A stretch of DNA of 16,520 nt from an uncultured Prevotella sp. (GCA_900557405.1 USSF01000052.1:1-16520), one strand, 5' to 3'. Positions 9,501 through 16,504 are shown, counted from the stretch's first letter. A program made the numbers and translations. Notes: generated by a model not told the origin, from the letters alone.

Positions 9501-10696
9501 CTGTCATGGCAGACAGCATCCGCGTGTACAGCAACTGCGACCGCGTAACGCTCAGTTGCGGATCATGGAGCAAGACTATGCAGCGCAACCGGAAGGACAA
9601 TACCACGCTCTTCCGCTTCAGCGGAGTGAAGCTCGACGGACAAGCCCTCGTGGCGCGTGGCTACTATAATAATAAGGTGGCAACCTGTGACTCCCTCGCC
9701 CTTCCCTCATACAACGCATGGAGCGAGGAGATAATCAAACCCGAAAACGGATACAACTACATAGCACGCATAAACTGCGGCGGCGATGACTATACAGACA
9801 GCTACGGACTCGTATGGAACCAGGACAACACCAATTGGTCTACGTCGTGGGGCGACAAGTTCAAGAAGGCGACAAGCCCCTATCAGGCGAGCCAGACCTT
9901 CTCGCCGATGCTCTTCGCCTCGCCGCTCTTCCACACATCGCGCTTCGGCCGCCATCTCCTGTCATACACCATTCCTGCCGAGCCGGGCGACTATCGTGTG
10001 GAACTGTATTTCGTAGAGCCATGGTGGGGCAGGGGAGAATCTCTCTCCAGCGACTACGAGGGACTGCGGCTGTTTGATGTGGCAGTGAATGACACCACGT
10101 ATATCCGCAACCTCGACCTCTGGGCGCAGGCCCGCTACGGCAAACCGTACAAGCGCGTATTGAACGTGCGCAACACGGGGCATGAGATACGAATCAACTT
10201 CCCTAAGGTGGCAGCCGGACAGGCAATCATCTCGGCAATCGCCGTGGCCACTAAGAACCACGACGCAAAACCCGCAGCCGTGAAGCCATCGAAGGAAAGC
10301 CGGACTATGTGGGCCGACTTCGAGAAAGAGACCTACACGACGACCCCCGACAGCTTGCTGCCGCCCAAGACGAGCAGTGCCATCACCGCCGACGGCGTTA
10401 TGCACAAGGGCGTGATGACCTTCGAGTACAACGTGGGTGTGGCAAAGGTCTACGCCCTGCGCTTCCGCTATTACAATCCGGAGAAGGAGCGCACGCTCCA
10501 CGTGAGGATTACCGACCTTAACGGCGTGGTTTACAAAGAGGACGACATCACCTTCGTGAAGACTCCCGAGAAGAAGACCAAGCGCCGCAATACAAGCATC
10601 ACCACCGGCACCCAGACCAACGCCGGAAGCTACAAGGTGCGCCTCACAGGCGAAGGCATCGACAGGATGCTCTTCGACAAGCTCACCATTGAATAG
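6599..10696 (+). CDS. Secreted GH43-like / GH2 / malectin-like fusion glycosidase
   Basis: This is a 1365-residue exported multidomain protein. A type I signal (hydrophobic core about 6-20) probably ends after TATA at residue 22; Met3 (6605) is an equally good start and gives a more typical signal. Residues about 50-375 look like a five-bladed GH43/GH32-type propeller: KIDCPTVFRKDGKW (67-80, candidate base D69), E210, and GDAQIVKMGNLFVMFYF (280-296, D281). Residues about 390-545 are a GH2 sugar-binding jelly roll, 546-650 an Ig-like domain, and 655-970 the GH2 barrel with acid/base E778 in WGLQNES and nucleophile E848 in NGEYGAW. A malectin-like domain (about 1050-1220; ARINCGGDDYTDSYG) and a C-terminal beta domain (about 1235-1365) follow. 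GH2 activity is most likely beta-galactosidase or beta-glucuronidase type; the propeller may be an arabinofuranosidase, a galactosidase or non-catalytic. It is the last gene of the operon, followed by a terminator. Confidence 0.85.
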   Translation: MIMKRIYLIFFLFSLVALTATAQRRGRGRSATRPTAVTQAEMQKIYDAVKTPYKYGMVVAPTDNYHKIDCPTVFRKDGKWMMTYVCYNGKSGTDGRGYETWLAQSDDLLHWQTLGRVLEYGTGKEWDRNQRGGFPALIDYTWGGSYEIEKYKDRYWMTYIGGEGTGYEAVNAPLSIGLASTKGDVTKAHPWTVLDKPILTYNEKTAQWWERMTQYKSTVYRVDKKRFGYQFMMYYNAGGKNATLPKGERIGVAFSNDMKKWTRYKANPIFAHDTDGTITGDAQIVKMGNLFVMFYFSAFNPTREYNAYNTFAASRDMIHWYDWQGSDLIIPSKPYDEMFAHKSYVVKHAGVVYHFYCAVNNSGQRGIAVATSLPMGKSEVNFPEPEPVGKRTTVNLNDKWQITFDGKTFTKDIPFNLDDYYGTLQKEHGNLHGKAVFRKTFTAPALEGKQYFLRFEGVGTYCDVLLNGKKLGTYDIGRTTETIDITPSVLPGKENLLEVRVNHPKGITDMPWVCGGCSSEWGFSEGSQPFGIYRPVVLEITDKVRIEPFGVHVWSNQQCDSIFVDTEIKNYGSEAATFQLINKLSEKSGKQVLRLTDELTLQPGETKTVRQQQAVSGMRRWSMEKPYLYNLNTMIKRNGKATDDLLTPFGFRTISWPLTRKDGDKRFYLNGKPEYINGVCEYEHLFGQSHAFSNEQIEARMKEVMTAGFNAFRDAHQPHNLLYKKIIDENGILWWPQFSAHIWYDTPQFKESFKRHLIQWVKERRNSPSIILWGLQNESTIPAEFAKECSDIIRSLDPTCGTQRLVTTCNGGEGTDWNVVQNWSGTYGGKLEDYARELSRSDQLLNGEYGAWRTLGNHSGERYTEEKQCDILERKVQLAEQARDSVCGQFQWILQSHDNPGRRQPEEGFRLIDKVGPFNHKGIISAWEQPGDAFYMYKTHYVEADKDPLVYIVPGIHADTVDADGAKTVMADSIRVYSNCDRVTLSCGSWSKTMQRNRKDNTTLFRFSGVKLDGQALVARGYYNNKVATCDSLALPSYNAWSEEIIKPENGYNYIARINCGGDDYTDSYGLVWNQDNTNWSTSWGDKFKKATSPYQASQTFSPMLFASPLFHTSRFGRHLLSYTIPAEPGDYRVELYFVEPWWGRGESLSSDYEGLRLFDVAVNDTTYIRNLDLWAQARYGKPYKRVLNVRNTGHEIRINFPKVAAGQAIISAIAVATKNHDAKPAAVKPSKESRTMWADFEKETYTTTPDSLLPPKTSSAITADGVMHKGVMTFEYNVGVAKVYALRFRYYNPEKERTLHVRITDLNGVVYKEDDITFVKTPEKKTKRRNTSITTGTQTNAGSYKVRLTGEGIDRMLFDKLTIE

Positions 10697-10728
10697 AAGA
10701 TTTCTTTCATCATTTATGGGTTTATGAA

Positions 10729-10781
10729 GAATCCCTCCCGGCCGTCCTCAGAGAAGGACAGGCAGGGAGGGATTCATTTTT
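10729..10781 (+). terminator. Intrinsic terminator of the glycosidase operon
   Basis: A perfect 11-bp outer stem, GAATCCCTCCC (10729-10739) with GGGAGGGATTC (10765-10775), encloses an inner GTCCT/AGGAC stem and is followed by ATTTTT (10776-10781). It lies 33 bp after the stop codon of the GH2 fusion gene. Only the plus-strand side has a T-run, so it mainly ends the rightward transcript. The CCCTCCC/GGGAGGG core is the same as in the palindromic repeat at 6434-6496. Confidence 0.85.
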
Positions 10782-10831
10782 GGGTTTAAGGAGGTTTGTC
10801 TTTTCCTTGTTGGTATGATATATAATAAGGT

Positions 10832-10857
10832 ATGTGTTCTTATTGATAAAGACACAT
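10832..10857 (-). terminator. Possible terminator of the AraC gene
   Basis: An imperfect inverted repeat, ATGTGTTCTTAT (10832-10843) against ATAAAGACACAT (10846-10857), has 10 of 12 positions paired and a 2-base loop. It lies 22 bp after the regulator's stop codon on the minus strand. The stem is A/T-rich and the following minus-strand sequence is only moderately T-rich, so this call is weak. Confidence 0.3.
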
Positions 10858-10878
10858 GCTGGAGGCGTTGCAGTGCCG

Positions 10879-11820
10879 TCAGTCCTTGTTGCCGTTGTCG
10901 TCGGCAAGAAGGGAAGCTTCGCTCTGCAGCTTTATCCTGTATTCCTTGGGCGACATGCCGAAGCGTGTCTTCACGAACTTGCCGAAGAACGACATGTTGG
11001 GGAACCCGAGCACGTCGGAGATTTCCTTTATCGAACCCTCGGTGTATTTCAGATTGCGCGTGATGGCATCGGCAAGGAAGTCGTGGATCCACTCCAGTGC
11101 AGTCTTGCCGCTCACGGTCTTGCATACGGTGGAGAGGTATTTGGGCGTTACGCAGAGCCTGTCGGCGTATGCCTTCACCGAACGTTCGCTGCCGTCGTAT
11201 GTGGCGAGCATCTCTATGAATTTCTTGAATAGCAGTTCGCCCTGGCTGAACTGTCCGCTGAACCGCATTTCTCTCAGATTCGGGGCTATTATCGCCGCCA
11301 TCTCATAGAACACGCTGTGGAAGAGCGACTGCATTATCTCCTTGTGGTAGTAGCCGTGTGGGGAGTCTATCTTGTGCTTTATCAGTGAGTAATACTTTTC
11401 TATCAGTTCTTTGCGCTCGGGGTCGATGTGCATCACGGGGTTCTTCGACACGTATGCCATGATGCCCCAGATATCCTTGCCCATGAGCAGACTGCGCTGT
11501 ATTGCCTTGTAGGAGAGGGCTATCACCTTGGCGCTGTAGTCTTCGGAATATGAGGGGTTGTTGATGAAGGAGTTCGGCGGGCTCACCAGCATGTCGCCGG
11601 CTTCGGCCCGGAGCGTCACTCCGTTCAGGTCTATCTGCATCGTCCCCGCCTCCACATAGGCTATCGTCAGCACTTCGAGCTTCAGGGTGGCTTCGAAGTT
11701 CGCCTGCCCGGAGCTGCTGAATATCGCCATGTCGCCGTCGGAATAGTTTATCATTCCGCTGTTGATAAGGTAGTCGATGTCGATGCTTATCTCGCCCTGT
11801 CTTGTTTCCCCTTCTGTCAT
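10879..11820 (-). CDS. AraC-family transcriptional regulator
   Basis: This 313-residue cytoplasmic protein has a cupin-like N-terminal sensing domain (about 30-110, including TLRAEAGDMLVSPPNSF at 69-85), a helical linker (about 135-205) and a C-terminal AraC-type double helix-turn-helix (about 208-300). The first helix-turn-helix is near SVKAYADRLCVTPKYLSTV (214-232). The second carries the AraC signature around IKEISDVLGF (264-273) and FFGKFVKTRFGMSPKEYR (278-295). It would bind DNA and respond to a small ligand, usually a sugar in this family. It lies convergent with the glycosidase operon and downstream of the outer-membrane protein gene, so its target could be either one, or both. A link to sugar use is inferred from position only. 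The start at 11820 is 33-40 bp after a good -7 promoter box, which supports this start and a separate transcript. Confidence 0.92.
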   Translation of the reverse strand: MTEGETRQGEISIDIDYLINSGMINYSDGDMAIFSSSGQANFEATLKLEVLTIAYVEAGTMQIDLNGVTLRAEAGDMLVSPPNSFINNPSYSEDYSAKVIALSYKAIQRSLLMGKDIWGIMAYVSKNPVMHIDPERKELIEKYYSLIKHKIDSPHGYYHKEIMQSLFHSVFYEMAAIIAPNLREMRFSGQFSQGELLFKKFIEMLATYDGSERSVKAYADRLCVTPKYLSTVCKTVSGKTALEWIHDFLADAITRNLKYTEGSIKEISDVLGFPNMSFFGKFVKTRFGMSPKEYRIKLQSEASLLADDNGNKD

Positions 11821-11858
11821 AATATATTCCGTTTTCTGTTTGTTCTTTATCTGGTTTG

Positions 11859-11866
11859 CAAAGATA
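11859..11866 (-). promoter_or_regulatory. -7 promoter box of the AraC gene
   Basis: The minus strand from 11866 to 11859 reads TATCTTTG, an exact TAnnTTTG match, 38 bp before the AraC start codon. No TTTG-like element is seen 19-21 bp further upstream, so the promoter may be weak or activator dependent. It lies in the 101-bp gap after the outer-membrane protein gene. Confidence 0.5.
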
Positions 11867-11899
11867 ATAAAAATATTGAATCGGCCGGAGAAGCGATGC

Positions 11900-11941
11900 T
11901 TTATTTCTTCTTGTTTGCCTTTTATTTCTTCTTGCTTGCCT
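11900..11941 (-). repeat. 21-bp in-frame tandem duplication over the stop codon of the outer-membrane protein gene
   Basis: Positions 11900-11920 and 11921-11941 are the same 21 bp apart from one base (T11914 against C11935). In the gene's frame the inner copy encodes the last residues KASKKK and the stop. The outer copy would encode KANKKK and a second stop immediately after it. A mutation of the first stop would therefore add only seven residues of the same lysine-rich kind. Confidence 0.85.
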
Positions 11942-14732
11942 TTGCGTCAAACCTGTATGTGAATGTCAGCCTGGCGTAGTGGTGTATGTAGTTCTCTGTG
12001 GATTCAAAGCGCTGGAAGGCGGAATACTTCGTGTTGTAAAAGAGGTCCTTGTTGAAGATGTCGTCGATATAGAGCGACAGACGGCATTTGTTCTTGCAGA
12101 ACTTGTATGTGGCTCCTGCCGTGGATATGAGCTTGTGGCCGTTCATTTCGGAAGTGGCATAGTCTGAGCGGTAGTGGTCGGCGATGTCCACCCACACCTC
12201 AAGCGGGTCGAGCGAGAGCCTTGCCTCCACGCCTAGCCGGTTGAACAGCGGGTTTGTGTTGTATGAAGCGTCGTCGTAGCGGTAGCGGTTCCATTGCAGC
12301 CGGTCGTAGAGCGACACCTCCAGCTTCTCCGTCTCATACGACAGGTTGAAATCCTCGTCCATCATCAGGTTTTTCTGATGGTTCAGTGCCGGAACGACGT
12401 TGGGGTCGCTGCTGTCCACGATGGTCAGGAATCCGTTGGAGCGGGCTGTGCGCACCGAGAATTTGTTCATCAGCCTGAAATCTACGCCGAGTCCCTGGTC
12501 ATAGCTGAGGCTGAATTTCCATGCGTCGCCGCCTTTCACGTTCTTCCGCATCGATTCGTAGGCTCCGGTGGAGGAGCTGTAGCGGTAGAGCGTGGCTATC
12601 GGGTTGATGTCCTTGGTGTATTGTGCGGTCAGTCCGAGCACTATCTGCTTGCGCAGCCACATACGGTGGTAGTTGAATGTGGTGGTGTGGGCGTGTGATT
12701 CGTGCAGATAGGGGTTGCCTGCCGTTATGGACAGTGGGTCGATGGTGTTGCGGTAGCCCATGGTGTTCATGAAGTCGGGCACGATGGTGCTGTATGCGAA
12801 GGAGAGGTCCATGTTGCGCACGCGGCTCATCTTCCATCTCAGCGTTACCGACGGTTCATAGGTATAGCTGTTGCGCACAGCCGTTGTGTCGAGCTGTCCG
12901 TAGTGGTAGTCGGCCTTCTCGCGGTATACTTCCCATTTGAACTTAGGCATTATCATGAATGTGCTCACGGGCTTGATGGTAGATTTCAGCGTGAAGCTGT
13001 TCGCCCATTTGTGCATCAGGTTGTCCATGGCGTTAGCCTGGTCGGGCGTGGTGGGCATACCGTCTGCAATGTTCTCCCCATTGGTGTCGGCAAAGATGTC
13101 GCGCATGGCCTTGGTACGCGAGTATAGCAGATTGTCCGTTATATTCAGGTATACCTTGCTGCCCAGCCAGTATTCCAGTTCTGTTCCGATCAGCGTGTTG
13201 AAGTCATGGCTGTTGCTGCTGTATCGCTGCCACAGGGTCTCGCTCTTCTTCTCGCGCAGGTATTCCATGTTGCGGTTCAGGTGTGAGTCCTCGTCGGTTC
13301 CGCTTATATTTGTTCCGCCCTGCAGGGTGAAGGATCCTTTCTTGCCCAGAAAATGCTGCCATGAATAGCTGATGTTGAGGGTACGTTCCTGCTGCTCGCC
13401 CGATTGGTAGTAGCGGTTGCGCGTGATTAGTCGTTCGTAGAGCGGGTCGCCGGCCTTTGCCGCCATAGCTGTGGCGAGCGTGTGGTATTCAAATTTTGCA
13501 GGGTCGTATCCGTAGGATGCCTGTTGGTCTTCGCTCATGTTGAGCTTCTTCTCGTATGTTGCCTTCACGTCCAGTGTGATGGTGTTCAGCGAGTCGGTGT
13601 AGGCGAAGAGCCTGGTCTGCAGCTGCGGGTTTATCTTGTGGGTGTGGTGATAGTTTTCGGCCACGCTGAACGTGCGGTCCTTGTCGGGGAAGAATGTTTC
13701 CGTGGACTGTGTCATTGTGTTCCATCCGTCGTCGTGGCCCATGCTTGCGCTTATGTCGAAGCGGTTGTTGGAATAGCTGCCGGTGCCTTTCGTCTTCCAG
13801 TTGTGCTGGTAGTTGTATGAGCCGTACTGGCCCTTTCCGTCGCCGTCGATGTCGGTGCTGAAGCTTTGGGTCATGGTGCGGTCTATGTATTGGTTGGCGT
13901 TGTTCGCCTGTCCGTATATGAGCTGCGGGTCGTGGTCGCTCAGCCGGCTCGCGTTGACGCTGAACATGTAGCGCTTCTCGGTCTGGTATTGTGCCTGTAG
14001 CTCGCCATACCATTTGTCGAGGAATCCGGGCTTCACCTGTATGTCGAGCACGTGGTCCTCCTTGCCGTCGTCGTTGCCGGTATGGCGCGAGAGTTCCGAC
14101 TTGCGGTCGTAGAGCTTCAGCTTGTGTGCCACTTCTGCCGGCAGTTCGCCGATTATCTGGCTGCCGCCGAACAGGTCCTTGCCGTTCATCATCAGCCGTA
14201 TGGGCTTGTCGTTCCAGAAGAGCTTGCCGTCGTGGCTTTCCACTCCGGGCAGCTTCTTTATCAGTTCGGCGAGGCGTGCGCCCTCCTTCAGCTTGAAGGC
14301 TTCGGGGTTGAACACGATGGTGTCGCCCACCATTGTGATGCGCGGCATCTTGGCGGTCACTTCCACTTCCTGCAGCATGAGCGCCGTAGGTTGCAGACGG
14401 ATTACGCCGAGGTCGGTGGTGTCTCTCTCTTCGCGGCCGTAGGAATAGTCCACCTTGCGGTAGTTCTTGTATCCTATCATGCTGAACGTGAAGAGGATGC
14501 GTCCCTCTGTGTTGCTTGTCAGCCGGAAGCATCCCGTGCTGTCGGTCTCGGTGGCACTCGTTATCGACCATCCCGGCTGTGGGTTCACTTCTCCCGAGAT
14601 GCTTGCCCCTACCAGAATTTCGCCTGTTTCGGCGTTTATTATCTTCCCCTTGAATGTGTCGGCGCTGCATATCGCCGGTATCATGAGGCAGAATGTCATT
14701 AAGATGAATGTTTTCCTTAGTATGTTCTTCAT
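11922..14732 (-). CDS. Outer-membrane beta-barrel protein with carboxypeptidase-regulatory domain (TonB-receptor-like)
   Basis: This 936-residue exported protein has a signal peptide with probable cleavage after AICSA (residue 24). An N-terminal carboxypeptidase-regulatory-like domain follows (about 26-115, with FKGKIINAETGEILVGASI at 27-45). A plug-like segment (about 120-235) contains GDTIVFNPEAFKLKEGA (136-152), IKKLPGVE (158-165) and PIRLMMNGKDLFGG (177-190), all typical of the outer-membrane beta-barrel family near TonB-dependent receptors (OMP_b-brl_3 type). The rest (about 240-925) is rich in alternating aromatic/polar strands, ending in LTFTYRF before a lysine-rich tail. No SusD partner gene is adjacent, so it is not a standard SusC. 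Its cargo is unknown. It lies 66 bp after the AAA-ATPase gene on the same strand. A weak -7-like box, CACATTTG (14797-14790), lies in the gap. It may be co-transcribed with either neighbour. Confidence 0.87.
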   Translation of the reverse strand: MKNILRKTFILMTFCLMIPAICSADTFKGKIINAETGEILVGASISGEVNPQPGWSITSATETDSTGCFRLTSNTEGRILFTFSMIGYKNYRKVDYSYGREERDTTDLGVIRLQPTALMLQEVEVTAKMPRITMVGDTIVFNPEAFKLKEGARLAELIKKLPGVESHDGKLFWNDKPIRLMMNGKDLFGGSQIIGELPAEVAHKLKLYDRKSELSRHTGNDDGKEDHVLDIQVKPGFLDKWYGELQAQYQTEKRYMFSVNASRLSDHDPQLIYGQANNANQYIDRTMTQSFSTDIDGDGKGQYGSYNYQHNWKTKGTGSYSNNRFDISASMGHDDGWNTMTQSTETFFPDKDRTFSVAENYHHTHKINPQLQTRLFAYTDSLNTITLDVKATYEKKLNMSEDQQASYGYDPAKFEYHTLATAMAAKAGDPLYERLITRNRYYQSGEQQERTLNISYSWQHFLGKKGSFTLQGGTNISGTDEDSHLNRNMEYLREKKSETLWQRYSSNSHDFNTLIGTELEYWLGSKVYLNITDNLLYSRTKAMRDIFADTNGENIADGMPTTPDQANAMDNLMHKWANSFTLKSTIKPVSTFMIMPKFKWEVYREKADYHYGQLDTTAVRNSYTYEPSVTLRWKMSRVRNMDLSFAYSTIVPDFMNTMGYRNTIDPLSITAGNPYLHESHAHTTTFNYHRMWLRKQIVLGLTAQYTKDINPIATLYRYSSSTGAYESMRKNVKGGDAWKFSLSYDQGLGVDFRLMNKFSVRTARSNGFLTIVDSSDPNVVPALNHQKNLMMDEDFNLSYETEKLEVSLYDRLQWNRYRYDDASYNTNPLFNRLGVEARLSLDPLEVWVDIADHYRSDYATSEMNGHKLISTAGATYKFCKNKCRLSLYIDDIFNKDLFYNTKYSAFQRFESTENYIHHYARLTFTYRFDAKASKKK

Positions 14733-14750
14733 ATATCTATAAGGTATTTG

Positions 14751-14782
14751 GGCCCTGACCTGAGTTCACCCGGATCAAGGCC
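14751..14782 (-). other. Hairpin in the 66-bp gap before the outer-membrane protein gene
   Basis: GGCCCTGA (14751-14758) and TCAAGGCC (14775-14782) pair at seven of eight positions around a 16-base loop. Minus-strand sequence after the stem has no T-run, so it is not a clear intrinsic terminator for the upstream gene. It may be a leader structure of the outer-membrane protein mRNA or a processing site. Confidence 0.3.
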
Positions 14783-14798
14783 GGTGTCACAAATGTGT

Positions 14799-16391
14799 TC
14801 AAGTTTCTTTCCAGTCGGCTATCGTTCCTGTTTTTGACGAGAAACTGATGCCCACTTTGTGTATTTTTCTTTTTTCGTTCTCATAAGGACGTGCATATCC
14901 TTTGGCTTCAATCTGCTGTAGGGCTTCGTCTGCCGTGCCGTCGAGCTTGAACTCAAAGATGAATACGCCGCTTTTCGTCTCGATGATGCAGTCGGCTCGT
15001 CCTTCGCTCTGCTGCTTCTCGGTAAGCACGAGATATGTGCTGAGGATGCGGAATATCAAATAGAAGGTGTAGTGGAAGTAGCGTTCCTTCTCTGTCTCCA
15101 TGTCTTTCCGTCGCATGGAGTAGGGGATGCTGGCAAAAAATGCCGTGAGGCTCTTGCGCCATGTCTCAAGGTCGTCTCTGATGATTGCGCGTGCCAACTG
15201 GATTGCGAGTGTGTTTGCCGATTCCTTCGTGCCGAGATAGTTTGAGGCTATCAGTGTGAGGAATCCCTTCTTCACCTCATTGTTAGGCAGGTCGAGCAGA
15301 TATGAATTGGTGTCGCGGTCATAGTCTTTTATGGTGAGATAGCCGCTTTGGTATATCATCGGCAATGGTCGCTCCACGTCGGCCCGGTAGTCGATGAATT
15401 CCGATGTGTCGTAGTATTGTCCTGTCAGGTCATTGAGATTCTGGTCCGTGTGGTTGAGCAACCGGATGAGATAGGTCGGTGTGCCCGTGCGGAACCAGTA
15501 GTCCTGTATGCTACGGCTGTTCAGCGCATTGAGCACGCTGAAAGGATTGTATACGTCCACCATATTCTTGCTGAAATGGTATCCGTCGTAATGTTCCTGC
15601 AGCATCCGTTGTGTTTCTTCGGGGGATACTTCCATTTCATCGGCCATCGCGTCAATTTCATCATGGAATACCGTCTCCATCTCTTCCTTCGTTATGCCGC
15701 ATATCGCGTCATACTTGCCGTTCATGCTGATGTCTTCAGGCTGGTTGAATCCGCTGAACACGCTTACTTGTGAGAATTTCGTGACCCCCGTGAGCAGCAC
15801 GAAGCGCAGGTCCTGGTCGGCAGCCTTGAAAGAGGAGTAGAATCCCTTGAGTATATTCCTGTTGTATTCCTCTATAGGTATCTCCCCGCCATTCTCGTCG
15901 TTGGTTTTGTATCCGGTGTCGAGAACGTCGAGCAGGGGCTTGTCATATTCGTCGATGAGCACCACGCCGCGCTTTCCTGTCTGCCTGTGTACGTGGGCGA
16001 GCAGTCTGGCGAAGCGCTCGCCGGGCGAGTATTCCGCTTTTCCCTGTAGTCCATACTGTTTCTCCCATCCTTCCATACAGGCATCCAACTTGTTCTTCAG
16101 CGTCTTGCCGGCGGTGAAGTCGCTTCCGTTGAAGTCGATATGGAATATCGGATATTGTTCCCATTTCTCCTCCATGCGGTCTATGGCGAGACCGGCGAAC
16201 AGTTCCCTCTCTCCACTGAAATAGTATTTCAGCGTGGAAACGAGCAGGCTCTTTCCGAAGCGTCGCGGACGGCTCAGAAAGTATGTCTTTCCTTCATTCG
16301 CCATCTTATACAGCAGCGCAGTCTTGTCAACATAGACAAAGCCGTCATTGCGTATACTCTTGAAGTCCTGTATGCCGATAGGGAATTTCAT
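14799..16391 (-). CDS. AAA-ATPase-like protein with C-terminal PD-(D/E)XK nuclease-like domain (DUF1703)
   Basis: This 530-residue protein has no signal peptide, so it is cytoplasmic. The N-terminal part (about 5-230) matches the AAA-ATPase-like family: an opening IGIQDFKSIRNDGFVYVDKT (5-24), a P-loop SRPRRFGKSL (40-49) with K47/S48, Walker B VVLIDEYDKP (143-152) with D147/E148, and a sensor-like LLTGVTKFS (199-207). The C-terminal part (about 420-520) carries a PD-(D/E)XK signature: D467 in GRADCI, E480-F-K482 after VFIFE, then Q493 and a downstream tyrosine. This arrangement is known from many Bacteroidota and Fusobacteria paralogues, but no established role is known to me; mobile-element biology or defence have been possible guesses. 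The P-loop lacks the usual first glycine. Start at 16391 is supported by a good promoter 27-34 bp upstream. There is no evident link to sugar use, so its place beside these genes may be accidental. Confidence 0.88.
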   Translation of the reverse strand: MKFPIGIQDFKSIRNDGFVYVDKTALLYKMANEGKTYFLSRPRRFGKSLLVSTLKYYFSGERELFAGLAIDRMEEKWEQYPIFHIDFNGSDFTAGKTLKNKLDACMEGWEKQYGLQGKAEYSPGERFARLLAHVHRQTGKRGVVLIDEYDKPLLDVLDTGYKTNDENGGEIPIEEYNRNILKGFYSSFKAADQDLRFVLLTGVTKFSQVSVFSGFNQPEDISMNGKYDAICGITKEEMETVFHDEIDAMADEMEVSPEETQRMLQEHYDGYHFSKNMVDVYNPFSVLNALNSRSIQDYWFRTGTPTYLIRLLNHTDQNLNDLTGQYYDTSEFIDYRADVERPLPMIYQSGYLTIKDYDRDTNSYLLDLPNNEVKKGFLTLIASNYLGTKESANTLAIQLARAIIRDDLETWRKSLTAFFASIPYSMRRKDMETEKERYFHYTFYLIFRILSTYLVLTEKQQSEGRADCIIETKSGVFIFEFKLDGTADEALQQIEAKGYARPYENEKRKIHKVGISFSSKTGTIADWKET

Positions 16392-16417
16392 ATTCGTCGG
16401 GTTTTGATAACACGATG

Positions 16418-16449
16418 CAAAAATAGCTTATTTCCCTGAAACCGACAAG
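16418..16449 (-). promoter_or_regulatory. Promoter of the AAA-ATPase gene
   Basis: The minus strand from 16425 to 16418 reads TATTTTTG, an exact TAnnTTTG match, and CTTG at 16449-16446 lies 20 bp upstream as a -33-like element. The predicted transcript would start about 20 bp before the ATG at 16391, giving a short leader. This supports both the gene's start and its transcription as an independent unit. Confidence 0.6.
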
Positions 16450-16463
16450 TTTTCTTTGATATT

Positions 16464-16504
16464 TAACTTTGTGTGGTGATAAATGTACTAACGGATGTTA
16501 ACGG
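16464..16504 (+). promoter_or_regulatory. Possible rightward promoter and direct repeat at the window edge
   Basis: TAACTTTG at 16464-16471 matches TAnnTTTG on the plus strand, but no TTTG-like -33 element is found at the right distance. Downstream, TAACGG occurs twice at 16489-16494 and 16499-16504, exactly 10 bp apart. This could be the control region of a divergent gene beyond position 16520. The evidence is limited by the window end. Confidence 0.3.

Noticed and set aside
13489..14670. A 393-codon minus-strand frame inside the outer-membrane protein gene
   Set aside because: It is very rich in Arg, His and Gln with no domain, and it is a frame-shifted shadow of the beta-barrel protein.
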